Positions 27,653 to 35,409 of a stretch of 64,000 bases of DNA are shown here, piece by piece; position 1 is the first letter of the stretch; each line of letters begins with the position of its first letter. The translations under genes were made by a program, and so were the position numbers. Under the pieces are notes generated by a model, which did not search any database, was not told the DNA's origin, and worked only from the letters and a program-made list of their open reading frames with translations. The stretch covers positions 3,906,501-3,970,500 of the forward strand of contig NZ_CP009429.1 in NCBI RefSeq assembly GCF_001314325.1, given 5' to 3'. The stretch is from Sphingopyxis macrogoltabida (GTDB taxonomy: Bacteria > Pseudomonadota > Alphaproteobacteria > Sphingomonadales > Sphingomonadaceae).

Positions 27653-28117
27653 ATGGGCAAACATGATCATCCGCACGTCGAGGCCAGTGGCGCCTCGCTC
27701 GCCAAGGCTGCGCAAAGCGCGCTCGAGGACGCCGGCGAAGCGTGGACCGACATGCGCGCCCAGATTTTCGATGCCGTCGCCGAAATCGGCAAGCCGGCGA
27801 GCGCCTATGAAATCGCCGACATCGTGTCGCAAAAGCGCGGCAAGCGTGTCGCGCCGAACAGCGTCTATCGCATCCTCGACCTGTTCGTCGCCAACAACCT
27901 TGTCCGCCGCGTCGAAAGCGCCAACGCCTTTGTCGCCAACAGCCACCCCGGCTGCCTGCACGACTGCATCTTCCTGATCTGCGACAGTTGCGGCAGCGCC
28001 GTGCATGTTGACGACGACAAGCTATCGGGCGGCGTCCGTGCCGCCGCCGAAAAGACCGGTTTCGCCGCCGAACGCCCGGTCATCGAGGTGCGCGGCAAAT
28101 GCGCCGAGTGCCAATAA
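27653..28117 (+). CDS. zur: Fur-family regulator, Zur-like
   Basis: A 154-residue Fur-family repressor. The winged helix spans ~25-95 (TDMRAQIFDAVAEIGKPASAYEIADIVSQ, VAPNSVYRILDLFVANNLV), followed by the dimerisation domain with metal residues HPGCLHDCIFLICDSCGSAVHVDDD and a C-terminal CAEC. The two CxxC pairs (CDSC, CAEC) form the structural zinc site typical of Zur. An N-terminal GKHDHPHVEASG extension is histidine-rich. It probably represses zinc-uptake genes; the MerC-like gene upstream may be in its regulon. Confidence 0.88.
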   Translation: MGKHDHPHVEASGASLAKAAQSALEDAGEAWTDMRAQIFDAVAEIGKPASAYEIADIVSQKRGKRVAPNSVYRILDLFVANNLVRRVESANAFVANSHPGCLHDCIFLICDSCGSAVHVDDDKLSGGVRAAAEKTGFAAERPVIEVRGKCAECQ

Positions 28118-28151
28118 GGTGAGCGTCGCCGCTCCGCCGGACATCTAGACG

Positions 28152-29015
28152 ATGGTCGGGGGGCTCCATCACTGGTTCGACGCGCAGCGCATGCGCGAGC
28201 CCGCGCCGACGCGATGGTGGGCACTCACCGCGCTGCTCGGCGTCGCGACGACGGTCTTCGGCCTGTCGCTGACGCAGGTCTTCCCGCCATCGGGCCCGGC
28301 GATCGCTGCCGGTTATGGTTCGCCGGTGATCGCGTTCGAATTCGCGCGCAGCCAGGCCGACCTGCTCGGCATCTTCGGGCCCGACAGCGACCCGCTGCAG
28401 GTCTCGCGCCTCGCCGCGATGCGCAGCGGCAACGAGCAGGATTATGTCTACATGCTGCTCTACGCGGGCTTCCTCGCCAGCGGCTGCATCGCGCTGTGGC
28501 GCGAAATCAGGGCGCGCCACCTGCTCGCGGCGGCCGCCCTGCCCGTCCTTGCGGCGCTTTGCGACGCATGGGAGAACTGGCTGCTCCTCGACATCCAGGC
28601 CGCCTTCACGATCGGCGACTATTCGCCCGCTATGGCCAGCCTGCCCTGGCCGGTCGGCGCAAAATTCCTGCTGCTCGCGATCACCAATGTCGTGATCGGG
28701 CATGCGATGACACAGATGGGGCGCTGGTGGCAGTTCGCGGGAACGCTGGTGATCGGCGCGACGCTGCCGGTGGCGATGGCGCTCGTGGCTCCGCCCGATT
28801 TCGCCTGGACGTTGGTCGCATCGATCGGCGGCGGCTGGATCGTGCTGCTCGGCATGGCGACGATCGGCAGCTGGCGCGCGCTCGTCCGCAAGCGTCCGCT
28901 CGTCGATTTCGAGCGCCGGTCGACAATTCGCCGCGCCGCCGACCGCGGCGAGGCCGAGCCGGCCTTCCGCTCTGCGCCGCGCCGCCGCTTCGGCCGCCGC
29001 AAATCGGATCGCTAA
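28152..29015 (+). CDS. multi-pass membrane protein of unknown function
   Basis: A 287-residue protein with about six hydrophobic segments between residues 22 and 240 and a highly basic Arg-rich tail (RRSTIRRAADRGEAEPAFRSAPRRRFGRR). No recognised domain. It begins with ATG 28152 only 34 nt after the zur stop, so it may be in the same transcript. A short polar loop AFEFARSQADLLGIFGPDSDPLQVSRL lies between TM1 and TM2 and is probably periplasmic. Confidence 0.7.
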   Translation: MVGGLHHWFDAQRMREPAPTRWWALTALLGVATTVFGLSLTQVFPPSGPAIAAGYGSPVIAFEFARSQADLLGIFGPDSDPLQVSRLAAMRSGNEQDYVYMLLYAGFLASGCIALWREIRARHLLAAAALPVLAALCDAWENWLLLDIQAAFTIGDYSPAMASLPWPVGAKFLLLAITNVVIGHAMTQMGRWWQFAGTLVIGATLPVAMALVAPPDFAWTLVASIGGGWIVLLGMATIGSWRALVRKRPLVDFERRSTIRRAADRGEAEPAFRSAPRRRFGRRKSDR

Positions 29016-29087
29016 CCCCCTTTCCGTCGCCCTTCGCTGGGTCTAGGGAGACCCGAATCCTGAAACAGGGCAAAGGGGGCTGCACCC

Positions 29088-30611
29088 ATGAACACCGTCA
29101 TCATCCGCGAAGACGACCTCGTCGAAACGATCGCCGACGCGCTTCAGTACATCAGCTATTTCCACCCGATGGACTATATCCGTGCGCTGGCCGCGGCGTA
29201 CGAACGCGAAGTGTCGCCCGCCGCGAAGGACGCGATGGCGCAGATATTGTCGAACAGCCGCATGTGCGCCGAGGGGCATCGCCCGATCTGCCAGGATACC
29301 GGCATCGTCACCGTGTTCATCAAATGGGGCATGGACTGCCGCCTCGATAGCCCGCGCAGCCTGCAGCAGGTCGTCGACGAGGGGGTGCGCCGCGCCTATC
29401 TCCACCCCGACAACAAGCTCCGCGCCTCGATCCTCGCCGATCCGGCGTTCAGCCGCGTCAACACCAAGGACAACACGCCCTCGGTGCTCAATGTCGAAAT
29501 GGTCCCCGGCGCCAGGGTCGTGATCGACGTCGCCGCGAAGGGCGGCGGCAGCGAGAACAAGTCGAAGTTCAAGATGATGAATCCGTCGGATTCGATCGTC
29601 GACTGGGTGCTCGAAATGGTGCCGCAGATGGGCGCCGGCTGGTGCCCGCCGGGCATGCTCGGCATCGGTATCGGCGGCACCGCCGAAAAGGCGATGTTGC
29701 TAGCGAAACAGTCGCTGATGGACCCGATCGACATGACCGAGCTGCTCACGCGCGGCCCGTCGAACCCGACCGAGGAGCTGCGCATCGAGCTTTATGAAAA
29801 GGTCAACGCGCTCGGCATCGGCGCGCAAGGGCTCGGCGGCCTCGCCACCGTGCTCGACGTCAAGATCGCCGACTGGCCGACGCACGCCGCGTCGAAGCCC
29901 GTTGCGATGATCCCGAACTGCGCCGCAACAAGACATGCCCATGTGACGCTCGACGGCAGCGGCCCCGCCTATCTCGAAAAGCCGGTGCTCGCCGATTATC
30001 CGCAGATCGACTGGAAGCCCGATCAGGCGGCGATCCGCGTCGACCTCGACGCGCTGACCCCGGAGGTCGTCGCGAGCTGGAAGCAGGGCGACCGGCTGCT
30101 GCTCAACGGCAAGATGCTCACCGGCCGCGACGCCGCGCACAAGCGCATCGCCGACATGCTCGCGAAGGGCGAGGAACTGCCCGTCGAGTTCAAAGGCCGC
30201 GTCATCTATTATGTCGGCCCGGTCGATCCGGTCGGCGAAGAAATCGTCGGCCCCGCGGGCCCGACCACCGCGACGCGCATGGACAAGTTCATGGACATGA
30301 TGCTCGAACAGGGCCTGCTCGCCTGCGTCGGCAAGGCCGAACGCGGCCCCGCCGCGACGCAGGCGATTGCGAAGCACAAGAGCGCCTATCTGATGGCGGT
30401 CGGCGGCGCTGCATATTTGGTCGCGCGTGCAATCAAGGGCAGCAAGGTCGTCGGTTTCGCCGACCTCGGCATGGAAGCAATCTACGAGTTCGAGGTGCAG
30501 GACTTCCCGGTGACCGTCGCGGTCGACAGCGAAGGCCAGAATGTCCACGTCAACGCGCCGGCGCTGTGGCAAAAGCGGATTAAGGACGAGGGGCTGCTGG
30601 AGAAGGCCTAG
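29088..30611 (+). CDS. class I (iron-sulfur) fumarate hydratase
   Basis: A 507-residue single-chain FumA-type enzyme. The three cluster cysteines are visible in GHRPICQDTGIVTVFIKWG, GAGWCPPGMLGIGIGGT and IPNCAATRHAHV. The GGTAEKAMLLAKQSL and VGPVDPVGEEIVGPAGPTTATRMDKF blocks complete the alpha and beta parts. The [4Fe-4S] cluster catalyses fumarate to malate in the TCA cycle and is oxygen-sensitive. AAAGGGGGC lies upstream of ATG 29088. The next ORF begins 3 nt after its stop. Confidence 0.96.
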   Translation: MNTVIIREDDLVETIADALQYISYFHPMDYIRALAAAYEREVSPAAKDAMAQILSNSRMCAEGHRPICQDTGIVTVFIKWGMDCRLDSPRSLQQVVDEGVRRAYLHPDNKLRASILADPAFSRVNTKDNTPSVLNVEMVPGARVVIDVAAKGGGSENKSKFKMMNPSDSIVDWVLEMVPQMGAGWCPPGMLGIGIGGTAEKAMLLAKQSLMDPIDMTELLTRGPSNPTEELRIELYEKVNALGIGAQGLGGLATVLDVKIADWPTHAASKPVAMIPNCAATRHAHVTLDGSGPAYLEKPVLADYPQIDWKPDQAAIRVDLDALTPEVVASWKQGDRLLLNGKMLTGRDAAHKRIADMLAKGEELPVEFKGRVIYYVGPVDPVGEEIVGPAGPTTATRMDKFMDMMLEQGLLACVGKAERGPAATQAIAKHKSAYLMAVGGAAYLVARAIKGSKVVGFADLGMEAIYEFEVQDFPVTVAVDSEGQNVHVNAPALWQKRIKDEGLLEKA

Positions 30612-30614
30612 AAT

Positions 30615-31091
30615 ATGGCCTTCCGGCCGTTTGGATTTGCGTTTGCAATGAAGACGTCGCTCGACCTGGTCGAAAGCAAACGCCGTATCAGGGAATGCAA
30701 ACTGGTCTGGTATAGCCCCGACAATGGTCCCCGCGGCTTTATTTTGGGACGCTTCATCTGTCTCTGGAACAGCCTGTTCCAGAGCAACGGTCCGATGCTG
30801 ATTGGCTGGATGCGCCAAGATCACGCCGGTTGCAGCATCTCCGGGCGGGCCGGTTCGGACTTGAACGGCATCCTCTATCTGACACTCTGCGGACTGATGA
30901 TGCCTATCCTTGCATTTTTGGCCTTTCAGGACGGCATCCGTGACATGTCCTTTTTCGTGGTCATCATCCTGACGGTTTTGGCATTCGGGCTGCTGCTCTT
31001 GCTCGCGAGCAACGATCGTCGCGAAGCGGTTCCGCTCGTGGATTTTCTGGAATTGGCGACCGGCGGCGGCGCACGACACGAATATAGCTAG
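30615..31091 (+). CDS. small membrane protein of unknown function
   Basis: A 158-residue protein with two or three hydrophobic segments (LNGILYLTLCGLMMPILAFLAF and MSFFVVIILTVLAFGLLLLLA) after a polar N-terminal domain containing RECKLVWYSPDNGPRG. No family recognised. Composition is noticeably less GC-rich than the neighbours. The start is ATG 30615, with GGAGAAGG inside the fumarase end as the likely ribosome site; ATG 30648 (MKTSLDLVESKRR) is an alternative. Confidence 0.65.
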   Translation: MAFRPFGFAFAMKTSLDLVESKRRIRECKLVWYSPDNGPRGFILGRFICLWNSLFQSNGPMLIGWMRQDHAGCSISGRAGSDLNGILYLTLCGLMMPILAFLAFQDGIRDMSFFVVIILTVLAFGLLLLLASNDRREAVPLVDFLELATGGGARHEYS

Positions 31092-31202
31092 CGCCCGCCG
31101 CGCCAGACAAACTCAGCCTCAGACATAGGCATTGTCGCCTTGCCTTCCGCGCCCGCGCGTTCGAAAACGCCCCCCAATTCCATATCATAAGGGGGACGCC
31201 AG

Positions 31203-32738
31203 ATGGACTTCCGCGATTTCGATCGACTGAACCGCCGCGACATCATTCGCGGCACCGCGATGCTCGGGGCGGGCGCCGCTTTCCTGCAGCCGCTGCCGCT
31301 TTTCGCGCAGGCGGGATCGCTCGCCGATATTCGCAAGGCCGCCGCGGCCGGCAAGGAAGCCTCGATCAAGCGCATCCGCGACTGGGTCGCGCTGCCCTCG
31401 ATCGCCGCCGAAGATCGCAACATGCCCGAGGGCGCGGCCTATTTCGCCGAACTCGCGAAGGACGCGGGCTTTACCCATGTCGAAGTCGTCCCGACCGACG
31501 GCCACCCGGGCGTCTTTGCGACGCTCGATGTCGGCGCGCCGCGCACGCTCGGCCTCTATCTGATGTACGACGTCAAGCAGTACGACCCCGCCGAATGGTC
31601 GTCGCCCCCGCTCGAAGGCAAGATGGTCGAACGCAAGAACCTCGGCATGACGATGGTCGGGCGCGGCAGCGCCAACCACAAGGGGCCCGAGGGTACGTTC
31701 CTCGCCGCGATGCACGCGATCCGCGCCGCCGGCCGCAAGCTGCCGGTCAACCTCGTCCTGATCTGCGAAGGCGAGGAGGAGATCGGCTCGCCGCATTTCC
31801 GCCAGCTCGTCACCAAGCCGCATATTCTGGCCGCGCTGCAGAAGTGCGACGGCGTCTTCATGCCGACCGCGATGCAGGACATGGAAGGCGGCGCGACGAT
31901 CGAGCTCGGCGCCAAAGGCATCATCGAACTCGAACTCGTCGCGAGCGGCGAGAAATGGGGCCGCGGACCGAAGAAGGATGTGCACAGCAGCCTGAAGGCG
32001 ATGCTCGATTCGCCGGCCTGGCGGCTGGTGCAGGCGCTCCAGACGCTCGTCACGCCGGACGGCAACACCCCGGCGATCGACGGTTGGTTCGAAAATGTCC
32101 GCAAGCTTTCGGATCGCGAAAAGGCGATGATCCGCGACGCGATCAAGCATACCAACGAAGCGCAGATGAAGGACGATCTGGGCGTCACCCGCTGGATCGA
32201 CGATCTGTCGCTCGAAGATGCGATGGTCCGCCTGATGCAGGAGCCGACGGTCAATATCGAGGGGCTCGTCGCGGGCTATACCGGCCCCGGCGGCAAGACG
32301 ATCCTCCCCGGCCGCGCCGTCGCCAAGCTCGACCTCCGCCTCGTTCCCAACCAGACGCGCGCCGAGGCGACGCAAAAGCTGCGCGCGCATCTCGACAAGC
32401 GTGGTTTCAACGATGTCGAGGTGAATATCTCGGGCGGCTATGACCCGACCGAGACCGACGAGAACAGCGCGCTGATCCGCGCCGAGGTCGCGACCTACAA
32501 GAAACTCGGCGTGCGGCCCAACCTCAGCGTCCGCCTCGCGGGAAGCTGGCCCGGCGGCACCTTCACCCAGCCGCCGGTATCGGTACCGGTCGGCCGCTTC
32601 GGGCTCAGCACCGGCGGCAACGCCCACGCCCCCGACGAATATTATCTGATCGATTCGACCAATCCCAAGGTCGCCGGGCTCGTCGATTCGACGATGGGCT
32701 ACGTCGAATTCCTCTACACGCTCGCGGCGATCAAATAG
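31203..32738 (+). CDS. Tat-exported M20-family metallopeptidase homologue with altered metal site (copy 1)
   Basis: A 511-residue protein starting MDFRDFDRLNRRDIIRGTAML, a Tat signal (RRDII), then an M20 carboxypeptidase/CN2-like fold. Against CNDP2-type enzymes, the first metal His is Met121 (LMYDVKQYD for GHLDVQP), the bridging Asp is Asn158 (SANHKG for STDDKG) and the third-site Asp is replaced around residue 222 (FMPTA for ISDN). The catalytic/metal glutamates (EGEEE 189-193), the KDVHS His261 and the C-terminal His475 (NAHAPDEYY) remain. Three of five metal ligands are therefore changed. Function is unclear: peptidase, non-zinc hydrolase or binding protein. A close paralogue follows 0.66 kb downstream. 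Confidence 0.85.
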   Translation: MDFRDFDRLNRRDIIRGTAMLGAGAAFLQPLPLFAQAGSLADIRKAAAAGKEASIKRIRDWVALPSIAAEDRNMPEGAAYFAELAKDAGFTHVEVVPTDGHPGVFATLDVGAPRTLGLYLMYDVKQYDPAEWSSPPLEGKMVERKNLGMTMVGRGSANHKGPEGTFLAAMHAIRAAGRKLPVNLVLICEGEEEIGSPHFRQLVTKPHILAALQKCDGVFMPTAMQDMEGGATIELGAKGIIELELVASGEKWGRGPKKDVHSSLKAMLDSPAWRLVQALQTLVTPDGNTPAIDGWFENVRKLSDREKAMIRDAIKHTNEAQMKDDLGVTRWIDDLSLEDAMVRLMQEPTVNIEGLVAGYTGPGGKTILPGRAVAKLDLRLVPNQTRAEATQKLRAHLDKRGFNDVEVNISGGYDPTETDENSALIRAEVATYKKLGVRPNLSVRLAGSWPGGTFTQPPVSVPVGRFGLSTGGNAHAPDEYYLIDSTNPKVAGLVDSTMGYVEFLYTLAAIK

Positions 32739-32782
32739 CGTAGCGGCGCCCCTTCGGGGGCTTGCACCGGCCGGGCTTTCGT

Positions 32783-32813
32783 TCATTCTCCGGGTCCCCG
32801 ACCCGGAGAATGA
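32783..32813. repeat. 14-bp-arm hairpin (REP-like) upstream of a small membrane protein gene
   Basis: TCATTCTCCGGGTC and GACCCGGAGAATGA form perfect 14-bp arms around a 3-nt loop, ending 9 nt before the next start codon. It could be an intergenic REP-type repeat, a terminator for the M20 gene without a T-tract, or a leader structure of the next gene, which lacks a clear ribosome site. Confidence 0.5.
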
Positions 32814-32822
32814 TGCCGGCCC

Positions 32823-33308
32823 ATGCAAGAAGCCATCGACCTTTATTCGCCCCATTCGCCCGAACAGATCGCGCGCACGCTGAAGCGGATCATGGACGAT
32901 CCGATGCCGGGTGCGAAGGCGCGCGTTTACGGCAAGGGCAGCGAACGCGACATGGTGCTGCGCTATCGCCAGCGCAATTCGCGCACCAATATGGAACCCG
33001 TGCTCGACGCGGTGATGGATTCGTACCGGGGCGGCACGCGGATCACCGGCACTTTCGGCACGCCGCCCGGCGCGCGCTACTTCCCCTATATCTGGGTCGG
33101 TTTCCTGTCCCTGTTCGTCATCGGCGGCATCCTCGCCTTTCTCTATATCCCCGGCGCCGGCCTGTTCGCGACCATCTTTGCCGGCATTCCGCTGCTGATG
33201 ATCTTCGCCGGCCTCGCTGCCTTCCGTGCCCAGCCGGAGCCCGCCGAAGACAAGGCGAAAATTCTCGACTTCCTGGCCCGCGAAATCGACGCCCGGCCGA
33301 TCGCGTAA
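32823..33308 (+). CDS. small membrane protein of unknown function between M20 copies
   Basis: A 161-residue protein. The N-terminal half is soluble and basic (PMPGAKARVYGKGSERDMVLRYRQRNS); two hydrophobic segments follow (FPYIWVGFLSLFVIGGILAFLYI and GLFATIFAGIPLLMIFAGLAAF). No domain recognised. ATG 32823 has no good ribosome site, the upstream bases being part of a strong hairpin. It separates the two M20-like paralogues and may have been trapped by their duplication. Confidence 0.65.
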   Translation: MQEAIDLYSPHSPEQIARTLKRIMDDPMPGAKARVYGKGSERDMVLRYRQRNSRTNMEPVLDAVMDSYRGGTRITGTFGTPPGARYFPYIWVGFLSLFVIGGILAFLYIPGAGLFATIFAGIPLLMIFAGLAAFRAQPEPAEDKAKILDFLAREIDARPIA

Positions 33309-33398
33309 CGGCGGCGTCACAGGTAAATCCCCGACACGCGCTTGCGTTTCGGTGCGGGATCGGCACATTGCTTCGCATACGAACCAGAGAGGGGACGC

Positions 33399-34940
33399 AT
33401 GATGGATTTCCGTGAGCTCGACCGCCTGAATCGCCGTGACCTGCTGCGCGGCACCGCGATGCTGGGGGCCGGCGCCGCCTTCATGCAGCCGCTGCCGCTG
33501 CTCGCGCAGGCGGGGTCGATGAGCGACGTCCGCAAGGCGGTCGAGGCCGGCAAGGATGCGTCGATCAAGCGGCTGCGCGACTGGATCGCCCTTCCCTCGA
33601 TCGCCGCCGAGAACCGCAATATGACCGAGGGCGCGGCCTATATGGCCGAACTCGCCAAGGATGCAGGCTTCACCAATGTCGAGATCGTGCCAACCGATGG
33701 GCATCCCGGGGTGTTCGGGACGATCGACGTCGGGGCGAAGCGCACGCTCGGCATCTATTTCATGTACGACGTCAAGCAATATGACCCCGCCGAATGGTCG
33801 TCGCCGCCGCTCGAAGGCAAGATGGTCGACCGCCCCGGCTTCGGCCAGTCGATCATGGGCCGCGGCGCGGTGAACCAGAAGGGTCCCGAGGCGACCTTCC
33901 TCGCCGCGCTGCACGCGATCCGCGCCGCCGGACGCAAGCTGCCGGTCAACATCGTCCTCGTCTGCGAAGGCGAGGAGGAAATCGGATCGCCGCACTTCCG
34001 GCAGATCGCAACCAAGCCCAACATCCTGGCCGCGCTCAAGAAATGCGAGGGCATCTTCATTCCGATGCCGGGACAGGACAGCAGCGGCAATGTCGCGGTC
34101 AACCTGGGGTCGAAGGGGATCATCGAACTCGAACTGGTGGCGAGCGGGGAGAAATGGGGCCGCGGGCCGAAGAAGGATGTGCATTCGAGCCTGAAGGCGA
34201 TGGTCGATTCGCCGGCCTGGCGGCTGGTGCAGGCGCTGCAGACGCTCGTCACCAAGGACGGCAACACCCCGGCGATCGAGGGCTGGTTCGAGAATGTCCG
34301 CCCGCTGACCGAACGCGAGAAGACGCTGATCCGCGAGGCGGCCAAGGCCGACAATGACGAAGCGCAGATGAAGCAGGCGCTCGGCGTCACCCACTGGATC
34401 GACAATCTGTCCTATGACGACGCGCTGATCCGCCTTGCGCAGGAACCGACGGTCAATATCGAGGGGCTGGTCGCGGGCTATACCGGCCCGGGCGGCAAGA
34501 CCGTGCTGCCCGGCCGCGCGGTCGCCAAGCTCGACCTGCGTCTCGTGCCCAACCAGACGCGCGCCGAGGCGGAGAAGAAGCTGCGCGCGCATCTCGACAA
34601 ACATGGCTTCACCGACGTCGAGGTGAACGTCTCGGGCGGTTATGACCCGACCGAGGTCGACGAGAAGAGCAGCCTGATCCGCAGCGAGCTGGCGACCTAT
34701 AAGAAGCTCGGCGTGAATGCGAGCCTCAACGCGCGCATGGCGGGAAGCTGGCCCGGCGCGACCTTCACCGCGCCGCCGGTATCGATCCCGGCCGGCCATT
34801 TCGGCATCGGCCATGGCTCGGGCGCGCATGCTCCCGACGAATATTATCTGATCGATTCGACCAATCCCAAGGTCGCGGGGCTGGTCGATGCGACGATGGG
34901 CTATGCCGAGTTCCTCTACACGCTCGCGGCGATCAAATAG
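33399..34940 (+). CDS. Tat-exported M20-family homologue with altered metal site (copy 2)
   Basis: A 513-residue paralogue of the protein at 31203-32738, with most positions the same over the whole length, including the Tat signal (MMDFRELDRLNRRDLLRGTAML). The same three metal positions are changed: Met in place of His (YFMYDVKQYD), Asn in place of Asp (GAVNQKG) and FIPMP in place of ISDN, while EGEEE, KDVHS and AHAPDEYY are kept. The shared substitutions show the altered site predates the duplication and is under selection rather than decaying. ATG 33399 follows GAGGGG; ATG 33402 is an alternative. Confidence 0.87.
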   Translation: MMDFRELDRLNRRDLLRGTAMLGAGAAFMQPLPLLAQAGSMSDVRKAVEAGKDASIKRLRDWIALPSIAAENRNMTEGAAYMAELAKDAGFTNVEIVPTDGHPGVFGTIDVGAKRTLGIYFMYDVKQYDPAEWSSPPLEGKMVDRPGFGQSIMGRGAVNQKGPEATFLAALHAIRAAGRKLPVNIVLVCEGEEEIGSPHFRQIATKPNILAALKKCEGIFIPMPGQDSSGNVAVNLGSKGIIELELVASGEKWGRGPKKDVHSSLKAMVDSPAWRLVQALQTLVTKDGNTPAIEGWFENVRPLTEREKTLIREAAKADNDEAQMKQALGVTHWIDNLSYDDALIRLAQEPTVNIEGLVAGYTGPGGKTVLPGRAVAKLDLRLVPNQTRAEAEKKLRAHLDKHGFTDVEVNVSGGYDPTEVDEKSSLIRSELATYKKLGVNASLNARMAGSWPGATFTAPPVSIPAGHFGIGHGSGAHAPDEYYLIDSTNPKVAGLVDATMGYAEFLYTLAAIK

Positions 34941-34950
34941 GGGCGAAGCC

Positions 34951-35409
34951 GTGGCGGGAGATCTCAACGGCGTCGCGCACGTCATCCTGACGGCGGGCGA
35001 CTTCGCGCGCTCGACCGCCTTCTGGCGCGCGATGATCGCCTATCTGGACCTCAAGCTGGTGCTCGACAGCGAGCATATGCTTTATGGTGTCGGCGGGCGT
35101 ACGGCGATCGGCATCCGCACGCCTAGCCCCGAGAACGCCGGCAAACGTTTCGATCAGGGCGCGCCCGGACTGCACCATGCCTGCTTCCGGATGCGCGACC
35201 GCGCCGCGATCGACGCCGTCCATGCCTTTCTGAGCGCGCGCGACGATATCCACATCGTCCACGCGCCGCAGGAGGAGCCGTGGGCGCCGGGCTATTATTC
35301 GGTGCTCTTCGAGGACCCCGACGGCATCCGCATCGAATTCAACCATGTCCCCGGCGTCGGCCTGCTTGCCGATGGCGAGCAGATCGGCGGCGCCGAGGCG
35401 TTCGATTAG
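34951..35409 (+). CDS. VOC/glyoxalase superfamily protein
   Basis: A 152-residue protein with the paired beta-alpha-beta-beta-beta modules of the VOC fold: LNGVAHVILTAGDFARSTAFW at the start, LHHACFRMRDRAAI in the middle and GYYSVLFEDPDGIRIEFNHV at the end. Candidate metal ligands are His9-equivalent, His ~72 (GLHHACF) and the terminal Glu in RIEFNHV. GTG 34951 is the start; it lies 10 nt after copy 2 of the M20 gene and is probably co-transcribed. Its TAG shares bases with the TAA of the convergent DUF481 gene. Confidence 0.83.
   Translation: MAGDLNGVAHVILTAGDFARSTAFWRAMIAYLDLKLVLDSEHMLYGVGGRTAIGIRTPSPENAGKRFDQGAPGLHHACFRMRDRAAIDAVHAFLSARDDIHIVHAPQEEPWAPGYYSVLFEDPDGIRIEFNHVPGVGLLADGEQIGGAEAFD

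Noticed and set aside
31185..34985. A 1266-codon open frame on the minus strand, with an apparent internal repeat
   Set aside because: It is the antisense shadow of the two M20-like paralogues; the repeat simply reflects their duplication.
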